Shown: piece after piece, positions 18,485-28,017 of the stretch
Position numbering within the stretch: the stretch's first letter is position 1
How the letters are laid out: the number at the start of each line of letters is the position of its first letter
Assembly (NCBI GenBank): GCA_020024555.1
Contig: JAHHTQ010000004.1
Coordinates: forward strand, 1-64,000
Direction: 5' to 3'
DNA: 64,000 nt
Source: Angelakisella sp.
Lineage (GTDB): Bacteria > Bacillota > Clostridia > Oscillospirales > Ruminococcaceae
Translations under genes and position numbers: made by a program
The notes under the pieces: model-generated
What the model was told of the DNA's origin: nothing
The model's database searches: none
The model's input: only the letters and a program-made list of their open reading frames with translations

Positions 18485-18886
18485 TCAGTGACAACCACCG
18501 CAAGTGCCGCAGCTGCCTGTGCAAGTACTTTGTGTTACTTCGTATGGATTTTCACCATTTGCAGATGCAAGAATAATCTCATTTACAAAAGAAAGTGTTC
18601 TGTTTAATTCTTCTTTTGTTGAGTTGAATGCGCGCATATTTGCGTTATCCATTATTTTAGCATACAAATCTTTAATTTTGTTGTTATGCGCATCTACTTT
18701 TTCTTGATTCTTGTCATCTTTTTGCATTTCCTGACTTAGCGCCACTTTTTCAAGATTAAATTGAGAAATAATCTCATTTAGTTCAGCATCATCTTCCATT
18801 GTTCTTGTAGCTGTTTGAAAAGCTATATACTCATCTGATTGTTGTAGAATTTCTCCCAATTTTCTTGCTTGTTCAATTACGTCCAT
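18485..18886 (-). CDS. ylbF: YlbF/YmcA-family protein with C-terminal Cys cluster
   Basis: A 133-residue, mainly helical YlbF-family protein. In Bacillus, YlbF, YmcA and YaaT form an iron-sulphur-containing complex that adjusts RNase Y processing and Spo0A phosphorylation. Here the C-terminus ends in a Cys-rich motif (CTGSCGTCGGCH) that could bind an Fe-S cluster or zinc. It lies between miaB and mutS, the standard clostridial position. GGAGGA precedes the ATG. Confidence 0.85.
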   Translation of the reverse strand: MDVIEQARKLGEILQQSDEYIAFQTATRTMEDDAELNEIISQFNLEKVALSQEMQKDDKNQEKVDAHNNKIKDLYAKIMDNANMRAFNSTKEELNRTLSFVNEIILASANGENPYEVTQSTCTGSCGTCGGCH

Positions 18887-18968
18887 TATTTTATTCCTCC
18901 ATTAAAATATATTTATTTATTAAAAAGCATTAAATTTTTGTATAAAACAAAAATTGTAAGATTGCTGA

Positions 18969-20405
18969 TTAAACAATTTTGCCTAAAAGCAGAGTTCTCT
19001 TTGCGCTTGTTATAAGCACATCGACAAATCTTCCTTTTAATGTTTTGTCTCCGTTTTCTATTTCTATCAGTATTCCACCACTGTCCCGTCCCAATACTGA
19101 ATTTCTTTCGGTATTGTATGTATCCACCAATACTCTGAGCGTTTTGTCAACATAGCTTTGCATTTTTTCTACAATTATTTCGTTTTGGATACTCAAAAGC
19201 TCACACATTCTGTCGGATTTCTCTTTGTCCGTAACAGAATCATCAAGCTTTGCCGCAACAGTGCCTGTCCGCTTTGAATATATAAATGAAAATACAGTAT
19301 CAAATCTAGCCTTTCTTAATGCGCTGAGGGTATCTTCAAAATCTTCACGGGTTTCGTTCGGAAAACCTACTATTATATCAGTTGAAAGAGTAGCATTCGG
19401 TATCTTCTCTTTCACATAGTCCACCAGAGACATAAAATGTTCAATAGTGTACTTTCTGTTCATCACTTTTAATATACTGTTACTTCCGCTTTGCATAGGT
19501 AGATGTATGTGTTTTTCTATTTTGTCGCAAGCGGCAACAGTGTCAATTAATTCCTTTGAGCAGTCCTTTGGGTGACTTGACATAAATCTAACCCAAAATT
19601 CACCTTTAATAGCATTTATCTTCTTCAAAAGAGTAGGAAAATCAATATCGTTTTCAAGACCTTTACCATAAGAATTGACATTTTCGCCCAGTAACATAAT
19701 CTCTTTGTAGCCTTGTTTAACCAAATTCTCTATTTCTTCAAGAATTTCACTGCTAGCTCTGCTTCTCTCTCGACCTCTGACATACGGCACTATACAATAT
19801 GAGCAAAAATTGTCACAGCCATACATTATTGAGACATTTGCCTTTATCTTATCGTCACGATAGACAGGTATGTTTTCTATAATGTCAGATTTTTCTGTTA
19901 TAGGTTCAAGCTCAACATACTTTTTGTTATTGCTTAGTTTATCATACAGAAGTTTCGGCAAAATATCAAAAGCATTCGAACCCATAATTAAATCCACATA
20001 GGGATAACTTTTCTGTATGCGTTTTTTAACATCGTCCTGCTCGGTCATACAACCTGCAATTCCTATTATAAGTTGCTTGTTTTGTTTTTTCAGCGCCTTT
20101 AAAACTCCGACATTACCGAATACTCTGTCTTCGGCATTTTCACGAACAGCGCAAGTATTGTATAGTATTACATCGGCTTCTTCTAATACATCAGTCGCTA
20201 TATATCCCATATCCACAAGTATGCCTTTGAGTTTTTCTCCGTCCGATACGCTTTGCAAACAACCATAGGAATGTACATAAACCTTTGCTTTTTTATCTTT
20301 ATAAAATACAGAAAAATTGTCCTTAATTAATTCTGTATAGTGTGTTACATCATTTAATTTGTCATAAATCTTAAACTTTCCGTTTGACAAAAATTTTTCC
20401 TCCAT
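18969..20405 (-). CDS. miaB: tRNA methylthiotransferase MiaB
   Basis: Radical-SAM enzyme that converts i6A37 to ms2i6A37 in tRNA. The N-terminal UPF0004 domain has its three Cys (YGCLQS, NTCAVRE, AGCMTE). The radical-SAM cluster is CDNFCSYC, and a C-terminal TRAM domain lies at about 410-475. The ATG at 20405 has no ribosome binding site and only a few bases of leader. An in-frame TTG at 20390 with GGAGG 8 bases upstream is a strong alternative start. miaA is in the same neighbourhood, so both steps of the modification are encoded here. Confidence 0.95.
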   Translation of the reverse strand: MEEKFLSNGKFKIYDKLNDVTHYTELIKDNFSVFYKDKKAKVYVHSYGCLQSVSDGEKLKGILVDMGYIATDVLEEADVILYNTCAVRENAEDRVFGNVGVLKALKKQNKQLIIGIAGCMTEQDDVKKRIQKSYPYVDLIMGSNAFDILPKLLYDKLSNNKKYVELEPITEKSDIIENIPVYRDDKIKANVSIMYGCDNFCSYCIVPYVRGRERSRASSEILEEIENLVKQGYKEIMLLGENVNSYGKGLENDIDFPTLLKKINAIKGEFWVRFMSSHPKDCSKELIDTVAACDKIEKHIHLPMQSGSNSILKVMNRKYTIEHFMSLVDYVKEKIPNATLSTDIIVGFPNETREDFEDTLSALRKARFDTVFSFIYSKRTGTVAAKLDDSVTDKEKSDRMCELLSIQNEIIVEKMQSYVDKTLRVLVDTYNTERNSVLGRDSGGILIEIENGDKTLKGRFVDVLITSAKRTLLLGKIV

Positions 20406-20419
20406 TATTTAATAAATAT

Positions 20420-20447
20420 ATTGTATCATAAAAAATTTCTTTTTCAA
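20420..20447 (-). promoter_or_regulatory. Probable promoter of miaB
   Basis: TTGAAA (20442-20447) and TACAAT (20420-20425) have a 16-bp spacer. Transcription would begin just before the ATG at 20405, favouring the TTG at 20390 as the translated start. Confidence 0.6.
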
Positions 20448-20517
20448 TTATTTTTTTATAATCAAAATATAACTTTATATAAATTTATAATAAACTATTT
20501 GTTAAGATAGTTATAAT

Positions 20518-20541
20518 ACTGATATATTTACATATATCAGT
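20518..20541 (-). terminator. Hairpin after recN
   Basis: A 10-bp stem (ACTGATATAT with ATATATCAGT) and a 4-base loop lie about 10 bases after the recN stop. The following sequence is AT-rich without a clean T run, so this is a probable but weak terminator of the long upstream operon. Confidence 0.5.
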
Positions 20542-20550
20542 TATAATATA

Positions 20551-22215
20551 TTAAACTGCATTGATTAACATTTCTTCTGCTGTTGCAAGCGCAAATTCGG
20601 TAATATTTTCACCTACATTTATACGGGCAAGCTCCGCTATTCTATCCTTATATTCCAAAGCGACAACATGGGTGTATGTTCTTTCGTTTGATACATCTTT
20701 GTATATTTTAAAATGAGTATTGCCGTAAGCCGCCACTTGCGCAAGGTGTGTTACGCAAATTATTTGACGATTTTTTGAAACCTGTGACAATTTAGAACCT
20801 ATTTTGTTTGCGGCGCGTCCGCTGACACCTGTATCAATTTCGTCAAAAATAATTGTTCCTATGTCATCTTTATCCGCCAAAACATTTTTTATAGCAAGCA
20901 TTATCCTCGAAAGCTCACCGCCTGAGGCTATCTTTGAAAGTGGTTTTGGCGTCTCACCGACATTTGCGGAAATGAGCAGTTGCATATCATCTTGACCGTT
21001 TAAAGACAAAGATTTTTTCTCATAACTATAAGAAAGCTTAACATTTGGCATATCCAAAAAGCTTAGTTCTTTGCCGATTAAATCAACCAATCTTTTAGCG
21101 CACAGCTTACGTTTATCGGTAAGGGTATCTGCAAGCTCCTGCGCCTGTCTTAAAAGCTCTTTTTCTTCTTCTTGCAGTTTTTCCCGTTTTTCATCGGAAA
21201 AAACCAAATCATTAAGTTCTATTTCCGCTTTTTCGCAATAGTTTAGTATATCTGTAACAGTATCGCCGTATTTCTTTTTCAGTCTGTCTATCTGGTCAAG
21301 TCTACTTTCTATTTTATCAAGCATTCGTGGGTCAAATTGCTGTTCGTCCAAAAAATCACGTGACATAATAGACATTTCTTCCAAGTCATACTTAAATTCA
21401 TTGATTTTTGCTGAATATTCTTCAAATCCATCTACAAATTCACTTGCAGTGTTGATAAAATCTTCCAGTGTTGAAAGCTGTCCCAATATTCCGTCATAAT
21501 CGTCATTACCATTCAGTATATTATAGGCGCCACCAAGAGCCTCGCTTATTTCTTCGCTGTTTCTTATTATTTCTCTTTGAGAAACAAGCTCGTCGTCCTC
21601 CCCGTCAGTAAGTTTTGCCTTAGTTATCTCATCAATTTGATATCTAAGTATGTCTTGACGTTGCAACTTTAAACTTTCATTCATTTTAAGTCTTTCAATT
21701 TCTGCCCGCACACTGCACAGTTTATCGTAAACTTCTCTATATGTTGCAATATCACTATGCAATTCGCCGAAATTATCAACAAAACTCAAATGCCTTTCCG
21801 GAGAAAGTAACTCTCTGCTGTCGTGTTGACCATGAATGTCAATTAACAATTCCGCTATTTCTCTTAATAATGAAATATTTGCAGGTCTGCCGTTTATTTT
21901 TACTGTACTCTTTGAATCGGTAAATATCTCGCGTGATACCACTATCTGTCCGTCTTCCACACTGTAACCCAAAAACTCTATTTTATTCACAATACTTTCC
22001 GGTATGTCTGTAAAAGATGCGACAACGAGAGCTTTTTTCTCTCCCTGTCTTATCATTTCTTTATATATTTTCCCACCCAAAACAGCATTGATAGCATTTA
22101 TCAGTATCGTTTTACCTGCTCCTGTTTCGCCTGTAAAAACATTAAAACCTTCCGTAAAATCAATAGTTACTTTTTGTATTACAGCTATATTCTCTATATG
22201 TAATTGTGATAACAC
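20551..22215 (-). CDS. recN: DNA repair protein RecN
   Basis: An SMC-like ATPase in double-strand break repair. The 554-residue protein has an N-terminal Walker A (FTGETGAGKT), a long central coiled coil (about 150-370) and the C-terminal signature/Walker B (ASGGELSRIMLA, IIFDEIDTGVSG). I chose the GTG at 22215 because GGGGG lies 6 bases upstream and the protein then starts MLSQLHIENIAVI, as in the family. It follows argR by about 55 bases, the usual Firmicutes order. No LexA box is visible in that gap. Confidence 0.95.
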   Translation of the reverse strand: MLSQLHIENIAVIQKVTIDFTEGFNVFTGETGAGKTILINAINAVLGGKIYKEMIRQGEKKALVVASFTDIPESIVNKIEFLGYSVEDGQIVVSREIFTDSKSTVKINGRPANISLLREIAELLIDIHGQHDSRELLSPERHLSFVDNFGELHSDIATYREVYDKLCSVRAEIERLKMNESLKLQRQDILRYQIDEITKAKLTDGEDDELVSQREIIRNSEEISEALGGAYNILNGNDDYDGILGQLSTLEDFINTASEFVDGFEEYSAKINEFKYDLEEMSIMSRDFLDEQQFDPRMLDKIESRLDQIDRLKKKYGDTVTDILNYCEKAEIELNDLVFSDEKREKLQEEEKELLRQAQELADTLTDKRKLCAKRLVDLIGKELSFLDMPNVKLSYSYEKKSLSLNGQDDMQLLISANVGETPKPLSKIASGGELSRIMLAIKNVLADKDDIGTIIFDEIDTGVSGRAANKIGSKLSQVSKNRQIICVTHLAQVAAYGNTHFKIYKDVSNERTYTHVVALEYKDRIAELARINVGENITEFALATAEEMLINAV

Positions 22216-22268
22216 AAAATTCCCCCATTCAATATAAAAACTATTTTTTAAAAAAACAGTTTTAATCA

Positions 22269-22724
22269 TCACTTACCGATAATATCTTTTATATTTTCAG
22301 CAAAACTCCTTGCGTGATTTTCCGTACGCAATAGCATAAATATAGTATCATCACCTGCTATTGTTCCAAGCAGTCCGTCCCACGATTCATTGTCAATGGA
22401 CGCGCAAACAGCATTCGCCATACCGGAATAGCATTTTATAACAACAAAATTACCTGCCCAATCAATACTTTTTATTGATTCCATAAATATTGAATTCAAT
22501 TTTACAGGCATAGCTTGTTTTATCGCAATATTATTATGCGTATAGTAATATTCGCCTGTCGGCAACAAAGTTTTGATTATTCTAAGCTCTTTTATATCAC
22601 GTGAAACAGTAGCCTGTGTAACATTGTAGCCACTTACTTTTAGATATTCCAGTAATTGCTCCTGAGTTGTTACTATATGACTGTCTATTATCTCCAACAA
22701 TTTTTCTTGTCTTTTGTTTTTCAC
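22269..22724 (-). CDS. argR: Arginine repressor ArgR/AhrC
   Basis: An arginine-responsive transcription regulator of 151 residues. An N-terminal winged helix (about 1-70, with TQEQLLEYLKVSGYNVTQATVSRDIKEL) binds ARG boxes. The C-terminal oligomerisation and arginine-binding domain ends with GTIAGDDTIFMLLR. The start is GTG, with GGGG from the end of nadK as ribosome binding site, so nadK and argR are probably coupled. No arginine genes are nearby. Confidence 0.95.
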   Translation of the reverse strand: MKNKRQEKLLEIIDSHIVTTQEQLLEYLKVSGYNVTQATVSRDIKELRIIKTLLPTGEYYYTHNNIAIKQAMPVKLNSIFMESIKSIDWAGNFVVIKCYSGMANAVCASIDNESWDGLLGTIAGDDTIFMLLRTENHARSFAENIKDIIGK

Positions 22725-22726
22725 AA

Positions 22727-23593
22727 TTAACCCCTCTGTTTAATCTTCTCTGACAATATTTGAAAAAACTCTTTGTCTCTGAAATTAATAAATCCCACTT
22801 TTTGTTTTGAACCTTTAATCCTGATTGTTGTACCTTTTGGCACTACTATTTTTTCGCCTCCATCTGCCATTAATATTACATCTTTATGTGATATAAATTT
22901 CACTTCACGTCTGTCGCTGAATATCATAGGCTTTGATGATATTGTATGTGGGCAAATAGGCACCATATTTATTACATTTAAGAGCGGGTCTACCACTACT
23001 CCGCCTGCCGATAGGTTATACGCTGTTGAGCCTGTCGCGCTCGAAAAAATAATTCCGTCGGCGCGGCATTTATCTATACAGAAATTGTCACTGTATATTT
23101 CAAAATCAATAACATTATCTTCTTCGCTTTTTCTCAAAACAATTTCGTTTATCGCAAATTCTACATACGGAATAGAACTTTTATTCAAATACACGGATAT
23201 TCCGCTTCTGTATGTAACATCGTAATAACCACAGATTAATTTGTTGATGTAAAAATCCAAATCCTCAGGCTCAACCTGTGTCAAAAAGCCTAAGTTTCCT
23301 GTATTAATACCCAAAATAGCTTTATTGAATTTAGCTCCCAAATGCGCCGAACGCATCATTGTGCCGTCTCCGCCGACAGATATTATTATATCAGATGTTT
23401 TTAATTCTTCTATTGCAGAATGTTTTTCTTTGAGCATAGCTATATAAAAATTTTGTATAAGTGTTTCATCAAAGAAAAAATCTTGTGGCAAGATATAATA
23501 CTCACAATTTGACTTTTTAAATAAACTAACCAAACGTTCTAATATGCTGTCCGTATTTTTTTTAATATAATTCGGAATTATAAAAACTTTCAT
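22727..23593 (-). CDS. nadK: NAD kinase
   Basis: Phosphorylates NAD to NADP. The 288-residue protein has the diagnostic GGDGTMMR motif, followed by INTGNLGFLTQ and the ATGSTAYNLSAGG region. It lies in the conserved clostridial order tlyA-nadK-argR-recN. The ribosome binding site is weak (GGGTAG). The TlyA stop is 29 bases upstream. Confidence 0.96.
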   Translation of the reverse strand: MKVFIIPNYIKKNTDSILERLVSLFKKSNCEYYILPQDFFFDETLIQNFYIAMLKEKHSAIEELKTSDIIISVGGDGTMMRSAHLGAKFNKAILGINTGNLGFLTQVEPEDLDFYINKLICGYYDVTYRSGISVYLNKSSIPYVEFAINEIVLRKSEEDNVIDFEIYSDNFCIDKCRADGIIFSSATGSTAYNLSAGGVVVDPLLNVINMVPICPHTISSKPMIFSDRREVKFISHKDVILMADGGEKIVVPKGTTIRIKGSKQKVGFINFRDKEFFQILSEKIKQRG

Positions 23594-23622
23594 AATATAC
23601 GCTACCCGCTTTTCAAAATATA

Positions 23623-24429
23623 TTATAAATCTAATGTGCTATGAGATAATTTTACAACTGTATCGAAATCTTCGTCTGTGATATTTGTACCTTCATCAGC
23701 TTTTGTAATATACATCAAATATTCGATATTACCCTCAGGACCTTTTATCGGAGAAAAAGTAAGCCCCGAAACAAAAAATTCTTGCTCTCTCGCAAAAGTA
23801 ACAACTTTCTCTATAACGTCTCGATGCACTTGCGGATCACGTACAACACCTTTTTTCCCAACAAGCCCCTTGCCTGCCTCAAACTGCGGTTTGACAAGAC
23901 ATACTGCCTTTCCGTTTTCTGTAAGCAATCTATGCACCACCGGCAAAACAAGCGTAAGTGAAATAAAAGACACATCAACCGAAATAAAGTCTATCTTATC
24001 GGGTATCTGCTCATCTGTAACGTATCTTATATTCGTTCTTTCAAGATTTACAACTCTTTCATCTGTTCTGAGCTTCCATGCAAGCTGACCATAACCTACA
24101 TCTATTGAGTAAACCTTGCTTGCGCCTTTTTGCAACATACAATCAGTAAAACCTCCTGTTGATGCGCCAATATCCGCGCAAACAGTATTCTGCAAATCTA
24201 TCGGAAATAAATCCATAGCTTTTACAAGCTTATATCCACCACGACTTACAAATGGGCATTTTTCGGCGCGTACTTCTATCTTGTCCAAATCTTCATCAAC
24301 AAGCATTCCCGCCTTGTCAGCCTTTTGCCCATTTACATATACATCGCCGGACATTATTACTGCCTTTGCCTTGTCTCTGCCTGTAATATAGCCTTTTTCT
24401 ACAACAACTAAATCCAATCTTTTTTTCAA
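23623..24429 (-). CDS. tlyA: TlyA-family rRNA 2'-O-methyltransferase
   Basis: A 268-residue protein with an N-terminal S4 domain (about 1-62) and an FtsJ/RrmJ-type methyltransferase domain with the SAM-binding GASTGGFTDCMLQKGA. Family members methylate ribosomal RNA riboses, and the historical haemolysin name should not be taken as function. The start is a TTG, with GGATAGG about 10 bases upstream. It lies between the DUF212 gene and nadK. Confidence 0.92.
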   Translation of the reverse strand: MKKRLDLVVVEKGYITGRDKAKAVIMSGDVYVNGQKADKAGMLVDEDLDKIEVRAEKCPFVSRGGYKLVKAMDLFPIDLQNTVCADIGASTGGFTDCMLQKGASKVYSIDVGYGQLAWKLRTDERVVNLERTNIRYVTDEQIPDKIDFISVDVSFISLTLVLPVVHRLLTENGKAVCLVKPQFEAGKGLVGKKGVVRDPQVHRDVIEKVVTFAREQEFFVSGLTFSPIKGPEGNIEYLMYITKADEGTNITDEDFDTVVKLSHSTLDL

Positions 24430-24462
24430 TTCTAATTTACCTATCCTTTTATTACAAGAAAT

Positions 24463-24975
24463 TTACACTATTGGCATAAATGATGCAACCAATATGCCGA
24501 CTATCGCGCCACCAAGTACTTCCAGTGGCGTATGTCCCAAAAATTCTTTCAGTTCTTTATGTTCCGTTATATTTTCAGTTGTCTCATCAAATTCTTCTTC
24601 TATTTCTTCATTCAGATACTCAAAAATTTTACTTATATCTTTAAAGCTGAATATCATTTTATTAAGTACTTTTGCCTGCTCACCTGCCGCTCGGCGTACA
24701 CCCATAGCATCGTATATAACAACTGCCGCAAAAGCCATACTGAGCGCAAATAGCGGTGAACTGAAACCTTCAAGTTTTGCCATTGCAACAGTGATTGAAA
24801 CAACCAATGCCGTATGTGAGCTGGGCATACCACCTGCCCCCACCAAACGCTCGGGGATAAATGCTTTGTATTTAATAAATGCAAATAATGTTTTTAAAAT
24901 TTGTGCAACACACCAACTCACAAAACCAACATTTATTATATAGTTACTTGTTATCAATTTTAAAAACTGCAACAT
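24463..24975 (-). CDS. Divergent PAP2-family membrane protein (DUF212)
   Basis: A 170-residue membrane protein with the DUF212 signature (GGMPSSHTALV, then DAMGVRRAAGEQAK), related to acid phosphatase/VanZ-type PAP2 enzymes. The biochemical activity of bacterial DUF212 proteins is not established. Its position next to ispA suggests a possible link to polyprenyl phosphates, which is inference. I chose the ATG at 24975 because AGGAG lies 7 bases upstream. A longer reading frame would overlap ispA. Confidence 0.85.
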   Translation of the reverse strand: MLQFLKLITSNYIINVGFVSWCVAQILKTLFAFIKYKAFIPERLVGAGGMPSSHTALVVSITVAMAKLEGFSSPLFALSMAFAAVVIYDAMGVRRAAGEQAKVLNKMIFSFKDISKIFEYLNEEIEEEFDETTENITEHKELKEFLGHTPLEVLGGAIVGILVASFMPIV

Positions 24976-25018
24976 TAACACTCCTACTTTTATTATTCCG
25001 AAAATATCCCTTAAAGAG

Positions 25019-25909
25019 TTATTTTCTTCTGTCAATAATTTTTTCCGCAAGTTCCTTCAAGAAATATTCTTTTTCTTTTATAACATCTATATTATAGAGA
25101 TTATCCACTGCTTTTGCGATAAGCTGTGTGGCTAATTCCCTTGATTTTTCATATCCGTATTTTGTTACAAATGTTGTCTTGTTATTTTTACTGTCACTGT
25201 TTATCGGTTTTCCGAGTTCTTCCTCATTAGCAGTAACGTCAAGCATATCATCTGTTATTTGAAATGCCAGTCCTACATTTTCGGCATACTCTTGCATTTT
25301 TTTATAATCATCATCTGAACAGTTGCCAAGTATACAGCCCATTCCAACAGCGGCTTTTATCAGTGCGCCTGTCTTTAATCTATGCAGTGTTGTCAAAATT
25401 TCAATGGAAATATCTTTGTTTTCGCTCTCCAAATCTATTTGCTGACCACCTATCATTCCATAAGCACCCGCAGAATTTGATAAAAGCTTTATCAGTTTTA
25501 CTTTTTTATCAGATGAAATATTTGCGTCTGATATTTTTTCAAAGGCAAGGGTCAATAGCGCGTCACCCGCAAGCAAAGCTGTTGCCTCATCAAACGCCTT
25601 ATGGCATGACGGCATACCTCTGCGAAAATCGTCATTATCCATACACGGTAAATCGTCATGGATAAGTGAGTATGCGTGTACCATTTCTATCGCGGCTGCC
25701 ACAGGCAGTGATGTTTCCATATCGCTACCGAAAATTTCCGCGCAGTGCATAACCAATATGCCACGAAGTCTTTTTCCTCCATTCATAATACTGTATTCCA
25801 TAGCTGACAGTACCGTTTGTTGAAGGACTTTTTCCTGTTCAAAAACACTTTTAATATATTTTTCCAGTTTTTGTTTATATATTGTATATTGTTCTAAATA
25901 TGCCACCAT
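25019..25909 (-). CDS. ispA: Farnesyl/geranyl diphosphate synthase
   Basis: Condenses IPP with DMAPP/GPP to give C10-C15 diphosphates. The first Asp-rich motif is DDLPCMDNDDFRRG, in the short-chain bacterial form with two residues inserted. The second is DDMLD. The length of 296 residues fits farnesyl diphosphate synthase. GGAGG lies directly before the ATG at 25909, with slightly short spacing. It follows xseB closely, a classic xseA-xseB-ispA order, and the MEP-pathway genes ispDF, ispE and idi lie elsewhere in the window. Confidence 0.94.
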   Translation of the reverse strand: MVAYLEQYTIYKQKLEKYIKSVFEQEKVLQQTVLSAMEYSIMNGGKRLRGILVMHCAEIFGSDMETSLPVAAAIEMVHAYSLIHDDLPCMDNDDFRRGMPSCHKAFDEATALLAGDALLTLAFEKISDANISSDKKVKLIKLLSNSAGAYGMIGGQQIDLESENKDISIEILTTLHRLKTGALIKAAVGMGCILGNCSDDDYKKMQEYAENVGLAFQITDDMLDVTANEEELGKPINSDSKNNKTTFVTKYGYEKSRELATQLIAKAVDNLYNIDVIKEKEYFLKELAEKIIDRRK

Positions 25910-25926
25910 ATCCTCCAAAGCTATAT

Positions 25927-26157
25927 TTAATCAACGATTTTGTGTTGCTCAATAATCTGTTTTGCATCATTAATTTTATCAAGGCAGTTTTGCGCAAGCT
26001 TTACGCCGTTTGTATATAGGTTTAATGACTCATCAAGCGATATTCCGCTTTCACCCATTTTCTTTACGATATTTTCAAGATTTATAATCATATCTTCTAT
26101 ATTGGTTTTTTCTTCGGTTTCTTCAAGCGCAATATCTATTATTTTGTTTTCGTGCAT
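25927..26157 (-). CDS. xseB: Exodeoxyribonuclease VII small subunit
   Basis: A 76-residue helical protein that wraps around XseA to form ExoVII, a single-strand-specific exonuclease. The family pattern (LENIVKKMGESGISLDESLNLY) is clear. GGAGG precedes the ATG. It lies 7 bases after xseA. Confidence 0.95.
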   Translation of the reverse strand: MHENKIIDIALEETEEKTNIEDMIINLENIVKKMGESGISLDESLNLYTNGVKLAQNCLDKINDAKQIIEQHKIVD

Positions 26158-26164
26158 AATCTTT

Positions 26165-27376
26165 TTAAACCTCCATTACATTGATATCAATAACTTTCGA
26201 TTTTATTTCACCGTCTGCAAATTTAGTTACAATTATATCATCAACCGATAGTGAATTACAGCCGACTAAAATGTTATCACCGCTTTTTGTTATTGAGTAA
26301 CCCTTTTTGAGTATATTCAAAGGATTAAGTATCTCCAATCGCTCAGTAAGATTTTCTACCCTTGATATTGTTGCGGTTAATTTATCTTGTAATCTATATT
26401 CTAAACTTTTTTGTAAAAAAGCAAGTTTTTGCTCGTTTTTTTCCAATTTATTTATTACCGACATACCAAATACTTGATTTTGCAAAGATTTAACCTCTGC
26501 CTCTGCCAGTTTATACTTTGCAAGGGTTCTGTCCTTTAATCTGCTTACTAAATCCTCTACCAAATCTTTATATCTGTCGGAACTGTTGCAAATTACGGCG
26601 CAGGCTGCCGTTGGTGTGGCGGCTCGCGCATCGGCAACCAAATCCAGAATAGTTGTGTCTATTTCGTGTCCCACTGCGGAAACAACAGGATATCTAAATT
26701 CCGATATTCTTCTTGCCAATTTTTCATCGTTAAACGGACTTAAATCATCACTTGAACCGCCGCCACGTGCAATAATATAACTTTCACACAAATTTTCTTT
26801 TTCGGCAAAATCCAAAGCCTTTATTATAGTTTCAGCAGATTTATCTCCCTGCATAACCGCAGGATATACTATTATTTTAACAAGCGGATTTCGTATAGCC
26901 ATTGTAGCTATTATATCTTGCAGCGCCGCACCCTCAGGCGAAGTAATAACGCCGATTGTCTTCGGAAATTCACAAAATGACAATTTTCTCTCACTTTTAA
27001 AGAGTCCTTCGTCCATTAATTTCTTTTTTAGTTCGTCAAGTGTCGTTTTCTTTTCCCCGCTACCCTTATGGTGTATATCATAGGCTATCACTTGTATTGT
27101 GCTGTCTTTTTCATAAACAGTGACGTTACCGCGAATGAGAATACTGTCACCTTTTTTTATTTCTTTTTTGAGTTGTGAGGCATATTTATTAAACATTACG
27201 CATTTTATTGTCGATGTCCCGTCGGTAACAGTAAAATACAAATGTCCGCTATATGAACGAAAAGCCAAATCCGCAACCTCACCTGTTAAAAAAACATCAT
27301 TGAGTACTTTTTGCTCATCTAACAAAGACTTAACAAATCTTAGCAGTTGAGATACTGTAATCATAGGAGAATTCAA
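26165..27376 (-). CDS. xseA: Exodeoxyribonuclease VII large subunit
   Basis: Catalytic subunit of ExoVII. An N-terminal OB fold (about 5-100) is followed by the catalytic domain with GVITSPEGAALQDI, ARGGGSSDDL and GHEIDTTILD, then a coiled coil. The reading frame extends upstream into the nusB terminator hairpin, so those starts are unlikely. I favour the TTG at 27376, which has GGAGGT about 10 bases upstream, giving about 403 residues. The ATG at 27364 is another possibility but is far from the ribosome binding site. Confidence 0.94.
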   Translation of the reverse strand: MNSPMITVSQLLRFVKSLLDEQKVLNDVFLTGEVADLAFRSYSGHLYFTVTDGTSTIKCVMFNKYASQLKKEIKKGDSILIRGNVTVYEKDSTIQVIAYDIHHKGSGEKKTTLDELKKKLMDEGLFKSERKLSFCEFPKTIGVITSPEGAALQDIIATMAIRNPLVKIIVYPAVMQGDKSAETIIKALDFAEKENLCESYIIARGGGSSDDLSPFNDEKLARRISEFRYPVVSAVGHEIDTTILDLVADARAATPTAACAVICNSSDRYKDLVEDLVSRLKDRTLAKYKLAEAEVKSLQNQVFGMSVINKLEKNEQKLAFLQKSLEYRLQDKLTATISRVENLTERLEILNPLNILKKGYSITKSGDNILVGCNSLSVDDIIVTKFADGEIKSKVIDINVMEV

Positions 27377-27393
27377 AATAGCACATACCTCCA

Positions 27394-27450
27394 TAAAAAA
27401 ATAGTAGCACAAAATAAAACTATGTTATTTTAACATAATTTGTGTGCTAC
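27394..27450 (-). terminator. Intrinsic terminator between nusB and xseA
   Basis: Arms 27404-27410 and 27444-27450 (GTAGCAC/GTGCTAC), with an inner TATGTTA/TAACATA stem, are followed on the minus strand by TTTTTTT and then at once by the xseA ribosome binding site. It would end the asp23-nusB transcript or attenuate read-through into xseA-xseB-ispA. Confidence 0.8.
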
Positions 27451-27472
27451 AAAAATATTTTATTCAAAAGTA

Positions 27473-27895
27473 TTATTCTTTATTGTTTTCCGTATCTATC
27501 GCCATACTTCTGACATAACCACCCAGCACACCGTTTATGTACGAGGGGTCTTCTTCTCCACCGTAAATTTTGGCAAGTTCTACCGCCTCATTTATTGCCA
27601 CAGGTTCTTCTACTTCTTTGACAAATGTTATTTCAGCTATTGCCAAACGAAGTATAGCCAGTGATACTTTTGACAGTCTGTCTATCTTCCACTTCACACT
27701 GTGTTTTGTTATTATATCATCTATTTCGTATAAATGCTCTTGTACTGCCCTTACAACAGAAAGTGCATACTCGTCTGCTTCCAAATCTCTTGAATCAGAT
27801 GCACCGGCAAGCAAATCCTCCAACGGCAAATTTTGAAAACTTTTCTCAAAAATCAGTGAAAATGCTTGTTGTCTCGCTTCTCTTCTTGTTATCAT
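27473..27895 (-). CDS. nusB: Transcription antitermination factor NusB
   Basis: A 140-residue all-helical NusB with the family N-terminus (TRREARQQAFSLIFEKSFQ) and C-terminal region (VAINEAVELAKIYG, SYINGVLGG). With NusE it binds boxA in rRNA leaders. It follows the Asp23-family gene by about 120 bases, as in many Clostridia. Confidence 0.95.
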   Translation of the reverse strand: MITRREARQQAFSLIFEKSFQNLPLEDLLAGASDSRDLEADEYALSVVRAVQEHLYEIDDIITKHSVKWKIDRLSKVSLAILRLAIAEITFVKEVEEPVAINEAVELAKIYGGEEDPSYINGVLGGYVRSMAIDTENNKE

Positions 27896-28017
27896 ACTTT
27901 CGTTTACCTATCCTTATTAAACTTCCTAATTATTACAAAAAACAAAGTATCTACCTTCACTGATATAAAGTGAAGGCTTGACACTTTATCTTATATTGTT
28001 TATATATTTTTCGATTA

